DNA of 23,611 nt from CAYJBH01 sp964369445 (GTDB taxonomy: Bacteria; Bacillota; Clostridia; Oscillospirales; Ruminococcaceae). The position numbers and the translations under genes are program-made. The stretch's first letter is position 1; the number at the start of each line of letters is the position of its first letter. The stretch covers positions 1-23,611 of the forward strand of contig CAYJFU010000036.1 in the NCBI GenBank assembly GCA_964369445.1, in the 5' to 3' direction. The notes beneath the pieces are model-generated. The model saw nothing but the letters and a program-made list of their open reading frames with translations, was not told the origin of the DNA and did no database searches. This document shows positions 14,475 to 22,595 of the stretch, in pieces.

Positions 14475-16421
14475 ATGAAATTTATTACAACACTCACCGA
14501 GTGGGTTAATCGTACATTTAACGGTGCAAAAGCCTTTGTTAACGGCGTGGGAAACAGCGTCGCTCAATTGGCAAAATCGACACATGCACGCGTTAAAACA
14601 AACTATAAAGATTTAAGCACTAAAATTCTGCCACCAAAGACAACCTCTGTGCCGGCACTGCCTGCCGCGCAGGACACAAAAGCCATTGAGGCGGTACAGT
14701 CGGTGGCTATCTACGGTCTTGGCAACAAGCACGAATTCAGTCTAAAAGGTAAAGTTTTTCACCTGCTTTACAACATCGGCTTTGATGTTGAATACGCCGC
14801 AGTCAAGTTTGGGCGCAACATGAAGGTGCTTTTCATGGTGGCGGGGGACCTGTTTAAAGAGTATTCACAAAAAGCCGGCAGTCGCTCCTCCGAGGTTGTT
14901 ATGGGGGTGTTGTCGGAGTTTGCGCACCCATTTGTAACTGCGATAAGGGCTATAAAAACTGTAGTGACAATATCGGTAGACGAGCGCCACTTTGGCTTTG
15001 TGCATGTTATAACGCACATATCCTCTTACATTAATACAGGCATAAAAAAACACGCTAGGTTGTCAACAAGACCACTTAATTATATACTCCCGATTGCGGC
15101 GGCCGCAGTGTTTTTTTACACCTCTTCAACTATATTTTCCTATACCTACGTTCTGGAAGTTTCAAACGGCGACACAAGTCTTGGCTATGTTGCCAACGAA
15201 ACGGTGGTCGATACCGCGACACAGGTCGTCAGCGACAGGATATCCTACAACGAGTTTGACACCGAGTGGTCGATAGAGCCGACCTACCAGCTTGCCGTCT
15301 CCGAAGCGATCGAGCAAGAGGTGCTAACACAGGAACCGCTCGAGCTTGCAAACAACATAATCCTCAACTCCGGAGCGGATATACAAGAGGGTACAGGGCT
15401 TTACATCGACGGCGAGTTTTACGGTGCCACCATCAACCGTGACAGGCTTGAAAACGACGTCTCCTCCGTGCTTGCGCCTTATGAGACGGATAACCCAAGC
15501 ATAACCGTTGATTTTATACAGGATGTCCAGATGCAAAGTGGACTTTATTTGCAGTCCAGCGTCGTTGACTATGAGGAGCTAAATAATCTGATAACCGGCA
15601 CCAAAGGGCGAACTGCGACAAACTATGTCTTTGCCGAGACAGACACCGTTGACTATATCATCTCGAAGTTCGGCATGACCCATGAAGAGCTGCAATCGCT
15701 CAATCCAAGCGTTGATCTTGACGACATCGAGGGTGGAGACAACATTGTTATAATGAAAGACGAGCCGGTGCTCGGTGTTAAAGAGATAGAAGAAATCGTC
15801 TTTGAAGAAGAAATAATGTACGACACGGTGCAGATAAAGTCGCCGGACGAACAGCTGGGTGTAATCAAAACCACCGTTGAGGGTGAAGTCGGAGTAAACC
15901 GCGTCACGGCAAGCATTACACGCATTGACGGCGTTCAAACCGGTTACGAGATAACATCCACCGAAGTGTTAAAGGAGCCGGTTAACGAAGAGCTTGTCAT
16001 AGGCACGGCATACGGCAACACGGGTCTTGTGTATGACGGCACATCTGGCTCGACGGCGATGCAGTGGCCCACAGGTGGCGGTGTCAGCATATCACGTGGC
16101 TGGCTCGGTCTTTATGTGCACAACGGTATTGACATTGCAGGACCTGCTGGCACACCGATTTATGCCGCTGACGGCGGTGTTGTGACCTTTGTCAACTATG
16201 GTGGTAGCGGTTACGGCACACATTTGATAATCGATCACGGCAACGGCATACAAACGCTCTACGCACACAACAGCGAGCTGTACGTATCTGTCGGCGAGAC
16301 GGTCGGCAGGGGACAGGTTGTCGCCGGCATGGGTAGCACCGGTTGGTCAACAGGTAACCACCTGCACTTTGAGGTGCGTCTTGGGGGCACGGCAGTACCT
16401 CCGGAGCCTTATATAATGTAA
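14475..16421 (+). CDS. Membrane-anchored LysM-G5-M23 metallopeptidase
   Basis: A 648-residue cell-wall endopeptidase. Residues 1-200 lack a signal peptide and look cytoplasmic and basic. One transmembrane helix follows (about 201-222, LNYILPIAAAAVFFY), then an extracellular region with a LysM-like domain (about 382-428, DTVDYIISKFGMTHEELQSLNP), a G5 domain (about 435-511), and a C-terminal M23 (lysostaphin/LytM-like) domain. In M23 the metal ligands are His549 and Asp553 (VHNGIDIAG) and His631 (NHLHFEV), with catalytic His598 (YAHNS), so it should be active on peptidoglycan cross-bridges. The start at 14475 lies after the promoter and behind AGGA. The 259-bp stretch downstream (16422-16680) shows no clear terminator or gene. 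Confidence 0.92.
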   Translation: MKFITTLTEWVNRTFNGAKAFVNGVGNSVAQLAKSTHARVKTNYKDLSTKILPPKTTSVPALPAAQDTKAIEAVQSVAIYGLGNKHEFSLKGKVFHLLYNIGFDVEYAAVKFGRNMKVLFMVAGDLFKEYSQKAGSRSSEVVMGVLSEFAHPFVTAIRAIKTVVTISVDERHFGFVHVITHISSYINTGIKKHARLSTRPLNYILPIAAAAVFFYTSSTIFSYTYVLEVSNGDTSLGYVANETVVDTATQVVSDRISYNEFDTEWSIEPTYQLAVSEAIEQEVLTQEPLELANNIILNSGADIQEGTGLYIDGEFYGATINRDRLENDVSSVLAPYETDNPSITVDFIQDVQMQSGLYLQSSVVDYEELNNLITGTKGRTATNYVFAETDTVDYIISKFGMTHEELQSLNPSVDLDDIEGGDNIVIMKDEPVLGVKEIEEIVFEEEIMYDTVQIKSPDEQLGVIKTTVEGEVGVNRVTASITRIDGVQTGYEITSTEVLKEPVNEELVIGTAYGNTGLVYDGTSGSTAMQWPTGGGVSISRGWLGLYVHNGIDIAGPAGTPIYAADGGVVTFVNYGGSGYGTHLIIDHGNGIQTLYAHNSELYVSVGETVGRGQVVAGMGSTGWSTGNHLHFEVRLGGTAVPPEPYIM

Positions 16422-16680
16422 TACTAACCCCGAATAAAACAACATTACTGTTATTTTTGCCCACTGTTGTGCTGAAGTCAATCACAATGCACAATGAATT
16501 GCCCGATTCTCCGTCTTGCAGCAAACAAAAACAAACGTTGATTTTGGGCATATTTTTATCCGGGATCAGTATAAGCACAACTTGCAAGTGTAAAACGGGA
16601 GCGGTTGGATAGCGCAAAGTTAATTTCCTCAGCGCGTTATCTTTACTCCCAAAAAATATATTTAATCGAAGAGGTAAAAC

Positions 16681-17539
16681 ATGTCGGACTACATTTTAAT
16701 GTGCGAATCAACGAGCGATCTCTCGCCGGAACTTGTCAAAATGACAGGGGCCTACGTCATGCCCACACCATTTATCATCGATGGCACCGAGTATCTTGAT
16801 GATCCTGACAACAGCCAGATGGAGCCGGTTGAGTTCTTCAATCAGGTTCGTGGTGGCGCAATGCCTTCGACAGCACAGGTTAGCGGAGAGCTTTACAAGG
16901 ATGTTGCAAGGGTCTACCTACAAAAAGGTGTGGACATACTTTACATCTCCTTTTCCTCAGCACTTTCGGGCGGCTACAACGCTATTCGAATAGCTTCAGA
17001 GGAGTTGTCGGAGGAGTTTCCCGACCGCAAGGTCATCGCCATTGACTCAAAATGTGCGTCTATGGGCCTTGCACTGCTTGTTTACCATGCTTCACTGTGC
17101 CAGAAAGCCGGCAATGACATCGACACGGTAGCAAAGTTTGTTGAGGACACAAAACTATGCGTGTCACACTGGTTTACCGTGGATGATCTCAACCACCTGC
17201 ACCGTGGCGGTCGACTGTCCAAAGCGGCGGCGGTTGTCGGTACCATGATGGGCATTAAGCCGATACTCAACGTCAATGACGAAGGGCAACTGAAATCAGT
17301 CGGCAAGGCGCGCGGACGCAAAAACAGCCTTGATGCACTTGTCGAAAAAGTGGGTGCGCACGGTACCGACTTTGAAGCTCAAACGATAATGATAAGTCAC
17401 GGCGACTGCGCTGAGGACTGCAACTACGTTGCAGAACAAATAAAGGCAAAATATGGCGTAAAAGAGGTGTTTACAAACTTTATCGGCCCGTCCATCGGTA
17501 CACATTCCGGGCCGGGTACGGTAGCGCTGTTTTTTATGT
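16681..17539 (+). CDS. DegV-family fatty-acid-binding protein (3' end lost in a gap)
   Basis: DegV/FakB-like protein, cytoplasmic, that holds a fatty acid for phosphorylation by a FakA-type kinase. Seen are the start MSDYILMCESTSDLSPELV, the lipid-binding region SFSSALSGGYNAIRIA, the hallmark HLHRGGRLSKAAAVVGTMMGIKPIL, and the near-C-terminal GPSIGTHSGPGTVALFFM. Only a few residues should be missing, since DegV proteins usually end within about 5 residues of this point. The ATG at 16681 follows GAGGT at about 6 nt. It stands immediately before the folate gene pair and may share its transcript, although the gap hides the junction. Confidence 0.92.
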
Positions 17540-17549
17540 NNNNNNNNNN
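17540..17549. other. Assembly gap (10 N) between DegV and FchA genes
   Basis: The gap removes the last codons and stop of DegV and the start of FchA. The real missing length must exceed 10 bases if both genes are intact, since a ribosome site and start are absent. Confidence 0.85.
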
Positions 17550-18167
17550 AGACTCAGTTGTGAGGAGTTTGTTGAGGTGCTTGCCTCAAAGCAACCGACA
17601 CCGGGAGGCGGCGGTGCAAGCGCACTTGTCGGTGCACTCGGAACGGCACTGGGGCACATGGTAGGCAGCCTGACAGTCGGCAAAAAAAAGTACGCAGACG
17701 TTGAGGCGGACATAATTGCACTCAACGAGAGGGCGATGGCGCTGGAACGTGAGTTGTGCGACCTTGTGCAACGTGATGCCGAGGTGTTTGAGCCTCTTTC
17801 TGCCGCTTACGGTATGCCAAAAGACACACCTGAGCAGCAACAGGAAAAAGCGCGCGTTATGGAAAACGCTCTGCGTGAATGTTGCGATGTTCCGATGCAT
17901 ATTATGAAGTGTTGCTGTAAGGCGATAGATTTACATTCCGACTATGCGCGAATGGGTACGGCTATCGCGATTAGTGATGTAGGTGTTGGTGTGGCCTGTT
18001 GTAAGGCAGCGCTTAAAGGAGCCTCACTTAATGTATTTATAAACACGAAGTACATGGCGGATAAACAGTACGCACAGAACGTTAACGAGCAGGCAAGACA
18101 GATGCTCGACAAATACTGTCCGCTGGCGGATGAAATTTACGATAATGTAGAGGCGAGATTTTTTTAA
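17550..18167 (+). CDS. fchA: Formimidotetrahydrofolate cyclodeaminase-family protein (5' end lost in a gap)
   Basis: FchA-type cyclodeaminase/cyclohydrolase that makes 5,10-methenyl-THF from 5-formimino-THF (or acts as a methenyl-THF cyclohydrolase in clostridia). The visible N-terminus RLSCEEFVEVLASKQPTPGGG matches the family start, so only a few residues lie in the gap; the GTG at 17577 is internal and not the start. The glycine-rich GGGGASALVGALG, the all-helical body and the KGASLNVFINTKYM segment near the C-terminus agree with the family, about 206 residues visible of about 210. FolD starts 9 nt downstream, so methenyl-THF can be passed to its dehydrogenase. Confidence 0.9.
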   Translation, partial: RLSCEEFVEVLASKQPTPGGGGASALVGALGTALGHMVGSLTVGKKKYADVEADIIALNERAMALERELCDLVQRDAEVFEPLSAAYGMPKDTPEQQQEKARVMENALRECCDVPMHIMKCCCKAIDLHSDYARMGTAIAISDVGVGVACCKAALKGASLNVFINTKYMADKQYAQNVNEQARQMLDKYCPLADEIYDNVEARFF

Positions 18168-18176
18168 GGGGTGATT

Positions 18177-19028
18177 ATGGCACAGCAACTACTCGGCGCG
18201 CCGGTCGCGGCAAAGCTTTGCGAGCGCACAACACAGACGGTTGACGCGTTAAAGCAAAAAGGCAAAACCGTCGGACTTGCAATAGTCCGTGTGGGCGAAA
18301 AACCGGACGACATCTACTATGAGCGCAGTGCTGTCAAGCGCTGTGAAAACGTGGGGATAAACGTAAAGCTTATCACCCTTGACGGTAGTATCTCACAGCC
18401 CGACATGCTTGCTCAGATAAAGTCCGTCAATGACGATGACAGCATACACGGGGTGTTGCTGTTGCGTCCGCTTCCGAGACACCTTGACGAGGATGAAATC
18501 TGCAAAGCGCTTTGTACCTCTAAAGACATAGACGGCATAACTGACGGCTCGCTTGCCGGTGTGTTCACCGGAAAGGATATTGGTTTTGCGCCGTGTACCG
18601 CTCGTGCTTGTATCGAAATGCTTGATTTTTACGATGTTGACACGGTCGGTAAAAAAGCGGTCGTCGTGGGGCGCAGTCTTGTTGTGGGCAAGCCGGTTGC
18701 GATGATGCTGACAGCACGAAACAGTACCGTTACCATCTGCCACACGCGCACAAAGGATATGGCGGCAGAGTGTCGCAGTGCTGATATACTGATAGTCAGC
18801 GCCGGACGCGCCGGTGTTGTGGGTGCAGAGCATCTAAAGCCGGGGCAGGTCGTCATTGATGTCGGTATCAACGTCGATGAGGACGGCAACCTGTGCGGCG
18901 ATGTAAAAAATGATGCCGCTGCGGCACTGGAGCTTTGCTACACACCCGTTCCCCGTGGTGTGGGGGCGGTCACAACAGCTGTGCTCGCCATGCAGGTGGC
19001 CGATGCCGCCCAGCGTTTTTACAGCTAA
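18177..19028 (+). CDS. folD: Methylene-THF dehydrogenase/methenyl-THF cyclohydrolase family (FolD), variant active site
   Basis: A 283-residue FolD. The NADP-binding domain shows VVVGRSLVVGKPVAMML, the THF-side KDIDGITDGSLAGVF carries the conserved Asp119, and PRGVGAVTT is near the end. Two residues needed for cyclohydrolase chemistry in E. coli and human enzymes are changed: in YERSAVK the position four after Tyr48 is Ala52 instead of Lys (a Lys sits at 54), and in GVLLLRPLP the Gln is Leu96. This form seems common in Clostridia as far as I recall. The neighbouring FchA may supply the cyclohydrolase step. The ATG at 18177 is chosen because AAGGGG lies just before it; an in-frame GTG at 18171 would overlap that site. 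Confidence 0.93.
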   Translation: MAQQLLGAPVAAKLCERTTQTVDALKQKGKTVGLAIVRVGEKPDDIYYERSAVKRCENVGINVKLITLDGSISQPDMLAQIKSVNDDDSIHGVLLLRPLPRHLDEDEICKALCTSKDIDGITDGSLAGVFTGKDIGFAPCTARACIEMLDFYDVDTVGKKAVVVGRSLVVGKPVAMMLTARNSTVTICHTRTKDMAAECRSADILIVSAGRAGVVGAEHLKPGQVVIDVGINVDEDGNLCGDVKNDAAAALELCYTPVPRGVGAVTTAVLAMQVADAAQRFYS

Positions 19029-19052
19029 ATCAGTGAAATTGAAGGACTCATT

Positions 19053-19391
19053 ATGTACCCCGTGAAATGGCAAAAGGATGTTTTTTTGATAACGCTTGCC
19101 TTTGCGGCGTTTTATCTGGTCATGTGGACGCTGTCGGTAGAGTGCATTTTTATAATGCTTTTTGGCATTAACTGTCCCGGTTGCGGCATGAGCCGCGCGG
19201 TGTTTTCGCTACTCAGGGGGGATGTTTTAGGGGCTTTTAGCTATCACCCGATGGTTTTTGCAATGCCGGTGGTCTACCTTTATATCTGGCAAAACGGTAA
19301 GGTGCTTAAAAACCGCCTGCTCAACAATTTTGTACTTATCGCCATAGCAATGGGCTTTGCGATAAATTATATAAATAGTTTTTTAACTTAA
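19053..19391 (+). CDS. DUF2752 membrane protein
   Basis: A 112-residue protein with three hydrophobic segments and the DUF2752 signature NCPGCGMSRAVFSLLRGDVLGAFSYHP, which holds a CxxC pair that might bind metal or form a disulfide. The function of the family is not established. It starts 24 nt after FolD with GAAGGA before the ATG, so it is probably co-transcribed. Confidence 0.9.
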   Translation: MYPVKWQKDVFLITLAFAAFYLVMWTLSVECIFIMLFGINCPGCGMSRAVFSLLRGDVLGAFSYHPMVFAMPVVYLYIWQNGKVLKNRLLNNFVLIAIAMGFAINYINSFLT

Positions 19392-19516
19392 AAACCACCA
19401 CATCTTCATGGCAGAAATCCCACTTATCTTCGTCGACGTCAATCGAATTACGAAAGTATTCCTCAAGCCCTCCTCCTTAATTGGCGAAATTTCTGCTCGG
19501 CAGTCTTGTGTCGTTT
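19392..19516 (-). pseudogene. Possible decayed small gene in the DUF2752-TM2 interval
   Basis: On the minus strand one frame reads KRHKTAEQKFRQLRRRA then stop, and the next frame continues EEYFRNSIDVDEDKWDF up to DVVVFK. Deleting one G in the GGG run near 19469 would join them. No start codon is visible. I do not recognise a family; it may be chance or a gene remnant. Confidence 0.2.
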
Positions 19517-19571
19517 TTTAAGCCAAATAACTATGCAAATTAAACGTATTAAATTTTTAAAAGGGAGAATT

Positions 19572-19958
19572 ATGTATTGCAGAAATTGTGGTAGTTCCAT
19601 GAACGAGATGGCAGAAGTCTGTCTAAATTGCGGTGTAAAAAAAGGCACGGGATTCACTCATTGTGCGGTGTGTGGTGATATGCTAAACCCCGGCAGTGTG
19701 GTTTGTCTTAAATGTGGTGCTCAGGTTGCCCCACAACCCAGTGAGCTGAAATCAAAAATGGTTGCCGGTCTGTTAGGTATCCTGCTTGGCGGATTTGGCA
19801 TACACAACTTCTACCTCGGTTTTAACGGCAGAGGTATTGCACAGATTATTTTGACATTCTGCTTTGGTATCGGTGCAATTTGGGGTCTTGTTGAGGGCAT
19901 TATGATATTTGCCGGTGCTATAAATAAGGACGCAAAAGGAAATCCTCTGACTGACTAA
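19572..19958 (+). CDS. Double zinc-ribbon TM2-domain membrane protein
   Basis: A 128-residue protein. Residues 1-49 form two zinc ribbons with four CxxC pairs (Cys3/6 with 17/20, Cys31/34 with 45/48). A TM2 domain follows: two helices at about 63-80 and 87-115 with the family motif GGFGIHNFYLGFNGRG between them. Such proteins are widespread in gut Firmicutes and of unknown function. The ATG at 19572 has AAGGGAG in front; the longer open frame from 19506 has none. A terminator follows 49 nt after the stop. Confidence 0.92.
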   Translation: MYCRNCGSSMNEMAEVCLNCGVKKGTGFTHCAVCGDMLNPGSVVCLKCGAQVAPQPSELKSKMVAGLLGILLGGFGIHNFYLGFNGRGIAQIILTFCFGIGAIWGLVEGIMIFAGAINKDAKGNPLTD

Positions 19959-20006
19959 AAAGACAATGAACCTTGGTGAAAGCATAACTAAATATATGAA
20001 TTTTAG

Positions 20007-20045
20007 GGCGGTGGCAATTGTGCTACCGCCTTGCTTTTGCTAATT
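20007..20045 (+). terminator. Intrinsic terminator after the TM2 gene
   Basis: GGCGGTGGCA and TGCTACCGCC form a 10-bp stem (one G-U) with loop ATTG, followed by TTGCTTTTGCTAATTTTT. The U-rich tail is interrupted but adequate. Confidence 0.75.
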
Positions 20046-20118
20046 TTTGATGAACCACTTGGGTGCAAGAAGATTTTCGTCTCATTAAGCTGTTGCCATC
20101 GAACACAATAAAAAATCC

Positions 20119-20147
20119 TTGACATATGAAACTTGTTGATATATAAT
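20119..20147 (+). promoter_or_regulatory. Consensus promoter of the Fur/znu operon
   Basis: TTGACA (20119-20124), exact 17-bp spacer, TATAAT (20142-20147): a perfect SigA promoter, as expected for genes held down by a repressor. Confidence 0.9.
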
Positions 20148-20151
20148 GAAT

Positions 20152-20168
20152 TTGCAAATCAATCGCAA
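20152..20168 (+). promoter_or_regulatory. Candidate Fur/Zur operator at the transcription start
   Basis: TTGCAAATCAATCGCAA: inverted 4-bp arms TTGC and GCAA around 9 AT-rich bases, placed over the predicted start of transcription. The repressor encoded next is the likely binder. Confidence 0.5.
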
Positions 20169-20182
20169 TTTACAGAGGTGGT

Positions 20183-20578
20183 ATGAGTAAATATCAAACC
20201 GAGCAACGGCAGATGTTACTGAGGCTTTTTAAATCCGGAGGACACCGCTCTTTATCTGCCGCCGATATATTTAAGGAATGTGAGAATGAGGATATAAGCC
20301 TCAGCGCCATTTACAGAAACCTTAAAACAATGGAGGACGAGGGGTTAATATGCAAAGTGGCGGGTAACCGCAAGTCGGAGGCATACTACCACTATGTAAA
20401 TCCGCACAGTTGTGTTGGTGTTGTACATCTCAAATGTGAGTGCTGTGAAAATGTTTTTCATCTAAACACACATGTTTCAAACTTTATTTTCAATTTTGTA
20501 CAGGATGAGATGGGGTTTACCATAAACAACAAGTCCGCCTTTCTGCTCGGGAAATGCGGCAATTGTTCGCAAATTTGA
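20183..20578 (+). CDS. Fur-family metalloregulator, probably zinc uptake regulator (Zur)
   Basis: A 131-residue Fur-family repressor: winged helix with SAADIFKECE and SLSAIYRNLKTMEDEGL, then a dimerisation domain with structural zinc CxxC pairs Cys85/Cys88 (KCECCENVFHL) and Cys125/Cys128 (GKCGNC), and His/Cys-rich sensing positions (HYVNPHSCVGVVH). The direct linkage to znuA-znuC-znuB makes Zur the likely identity, but Fur, PerR and Zur cannot be separated by motif alone here. An AGAGGTG lies just before the ATG. It is first in the operon and probably represses it when zinc is plentiful. Confidence 0.88.
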   Translation: MSKYQTEQRQMLLRLFKSGGHRSLSAADIFKECENEDISLSAIYRNLKTMEDEGLICKVAGNRKSEAYYHYVNPHSCVGVVHLKCECCENVFHLNTHVSNFIFNFVQDEMGFTINNKSAFLLGKCGNCSQI

Positions 20579-20612
20579 TGCGCGCTAAACAGCTACAAGG
20601 AGTTAAACGTTA

Positions 20613-21895
20613 ATGGATAGGAAGATTTTATTAGCACTTATACTTGCTTTTGCACTTGTCATGTCGGCATGTGCACAGCCCTCATCGCAACCGGCTGACA
20701 CAACCGCTACACAAGCAGATGGCACAGGTGAGTCTGACGCCACCGCTAAACACACCATTGTCGTCACCTCTTTCCATGAATATGACTGGGTTAAAGAGAT
20801 TTTGGGTGAAAATGTCGACAGGTTTGATGTCACATTGCTCAATGATAGCGGTGTTGACATGCACAGCTATGAGCCGAGCGTTGAGGATGTAACCATTATA
20901 AAGAACGCAGACCTTTTTATCTATAACGGCGGACCGTCACACCACTGGGTGGCAGATGTCATTGCACAGCCGTCAAACGACAACTTTGTTGCTGTCAACG
21001 TTATGCAAGCCTTAGGTGAAACGGTAATGACCGAGGTGTTGGTTGAGGGTATGCAAAGTGACGCTGCACATGACCACAGCGAAGACGAGCACGTCCACGA
21101 AGAAGATGCACATGACCACAGCGAAGATGAGCACGCCCACGAAGAAGACACACATGACCACAGCGAAGACGAGCACGTCCACGAAGAAGATGCAGGTGGT
21201 CACGATGATGAACATNNNNNNNNNNNNNNNNNNNNNNNNNNNNNNNNNNNNNNNNNNNNNNNNNNNNNNNNNNNNNNNNNNNNNNNNNNNNNNNNNNNNN
21301 NNNNNNNNNNNNNNNCAGCGAAGACGAGCACGTCCACGAAGAAGATGCAGGTGGTCACGATGATGAACATGTATGGCTATCATTAAACAACGCTATGACA
21401 ATTTGTGAGGTTATAGGTGAAGAGATATCCAAGCTCGACCCTGAAAATGCCACAAGCTATGAAACTAACACTGCGTCATATGTCGCATCGCTGGCAGCGC
21501 TGCATGAGGAATATAAAACTGCTATCACCGAAGCTGACAGAGATACACTTATCTTTGCAGACAGATTCCCTTTTCTTTATATGTTGAGCGATTATGAAGT
21601 CAATTACTATGCGGCATTTCAAGGATGCTCGGCAGAGACAGAGGCAAGTTTTGAAACTGTCACTTTCTTAGCCGAAAAGGTAAACGAGCTTGATGTAAAT
21701 AATCTGCTTGTTTTGGATAATGGACTTGTCGACGTTGCAACAACCGTTAACAACACCAGCGAGGACAAAGACAGCAGCACGCTTGTATTGCATTCGATGC
21801 AGTCGGTATCGCAAGAGGATATCGCTGCCGGCGCAACATATCTAAATATCATGCAGGAAAACCTGCAAACCCTTAAAACCGCACTCGCGGAATAG
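20613..21895 (+). CDS. znuA: Zinc ABC transporter substrate-binding lipoprotein (interrupted by a 100-N gap)
   Basis: ZnuA/AdcA-like lipoprotein that captures zinc at the outer face of the membrane. Lipobox MSAC with Cys20; first metal ligand in DMHSYEPS; a His/Asp/Glu-rich loop made of 14-residue repeats (DHSEDEHVHEEDAH type); second ligand in EHVWLSLNNA; then ADRFPFLYM where many ZnuA proteins carry a His, and GCSAETEASFETVTFLAEKV of the clostridial ZnuA type. Because 55 bp are duplicated at both gap edges, removing one copy and the N run restores a single open frame of about 375 residues. The ATG at 20613 stands behind AAGGAG. It is 34 nt after the Fur gene. Confidence 0.9.
21069..21194 (+). 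repeat. Three 42-bp tandem repeats coding the His-rich loop of ZnuA
   Basis: Units 21069-21110, 21111-21152 and 21153-21194 each code a 14-residue His/Glu/Asp-rich segment. Units 1 and 3 look identical; unit 2 differs at a few positions. The true copy number is uncertain because the assembly breaks just downstream. Confidence 0.9.
21161..21215 (+). repeat. 55-bp contig end, duplicated at 21316-21370
   Basis: This stretch, from CAGCGAAGACG to GATGATGAACAT, is identical over 55 bp to 21316-21370 on the other side of the N run. It is most simply a k-mer overlap of two contig ends. Confidence 0.9.
21216..21315. other. Assembly gap (100 N) in znuA
   Basis: One hundred N between identical 55-bp ends. 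Merging the ends gives a length change of -55, which is exactly the value modulo 3 that restores the reading frame. Confidence 0.9.
21316..21370 (+). repeat. Second copy of the 55-bp contig end
   Basis: Identical to 21161-21215; see that entry. It continues directly into the VWLSLNNAM part of ZnuA. Confidence 0.9.
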
Positions 21896-21920
21896 TTTTA
21901 TCAAACAAAGGAAGTTTAAG

Positions 21921-22595
21921 TTGGAAATAATTTGCAATAATCTCTCGGTGGGCTACAACAATATGCCCCTGCACAGCAACATCAATTTGACAATTCCGGC
22001 GGGCGCATATGCCTGTGTTATCGGCGAAAACGGCACAGGCAAGAGCACACTTATTAAAACAATACTAGGACTGCTTCCCCCCATTGAGGGTAGCGTCACG
22101 ATGGGCAAAAACCTTTCACCTGTCGATATTGGTTACCTGCCGCAACAGACACAGGTGCAAAGGGATTTTCCCGCCTCGGTGTATGAGGTGGTTTTGTCGG
22201 GGTGCCTCAATAAAATGGGGCTTAGACCATTTTACAATAAGGCGGAAAAACAGCTTGCACAGGACATGCTTGTAAAACTAAACATCAGCGAGCTGAAAAA
22301 GAAAAGTTACAGCGAGCTTTCCGGCGGACAACAGCAAAGAGTCTTGCTTGCAAGAGCACTTTGCGCCACAAATAAGGTTCTGCTCTTGGACGAGCCGACA
22401 GCCGGACTGGATATCGCGACCACCTCCGAGTTTTATCAGCTTGTAAAGTCTTTAAACGACGAGGGCATAACGATAATAATGATAACACATGATCTTGACA
22501 AGGCGATTGACGATGCCGACACAGTTTTGTGCTTGAACAATTGCGGTGTAAACTGCATGACTGCACAAGCATATGAAGAAAGTAGAACAAAATGA
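21921..22595 (+). CDS. znuC: Zinc ABC transporter ATP-binding protein
   Basis: A 224-residue ABC ATPase that powers the zinc importer. Walker A GENGTGKS (35-42), Q-loop YLPQQTQV, signature LSGGQQQR, Walker B VLLLDEPTAGLD and the switch His in MITHDLD are all intact. The start is a TTG at 21921, set by AAAGGAAG 6 nt before it and by the early beta-strand EIICNNLSVGY. It overlaps znuB by 4 bp (ATGA), so the two are translationally coupled. Confidence 0.93.
   Translation: MEIICNNLSVGYNNMPLHSNINLTIPAGAYACVIGENGTGKSTLIKTILGLLPPIEGSVTMGKNLSPVDIGYLPQQTQVQRDFPASVYEVVLSGCLNKMGLRPFYNKAEKQLAQDMLVKLNISELKKKSYSELSGGQQQRVLLARALCATNKVLLLDEPTAGLDIATTSEFYQLVKSLNDEGITIIMITHDLDKAIDDADTVLCLNNCGVNCMTAQAYEESRTK

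Noticed and set aside
16422..16680. Terminator or leader RNA between the M23 and DegV genes
   Set aside because: Only short weak stems are present, with no U-run or recognisable riboswitch core.
21069..21194. Regular 42-bp repeats as a CRISPR array
   Set aside because: The units are directly contiguous without spacers and code an in-frame His-rich loop of ZnuA.
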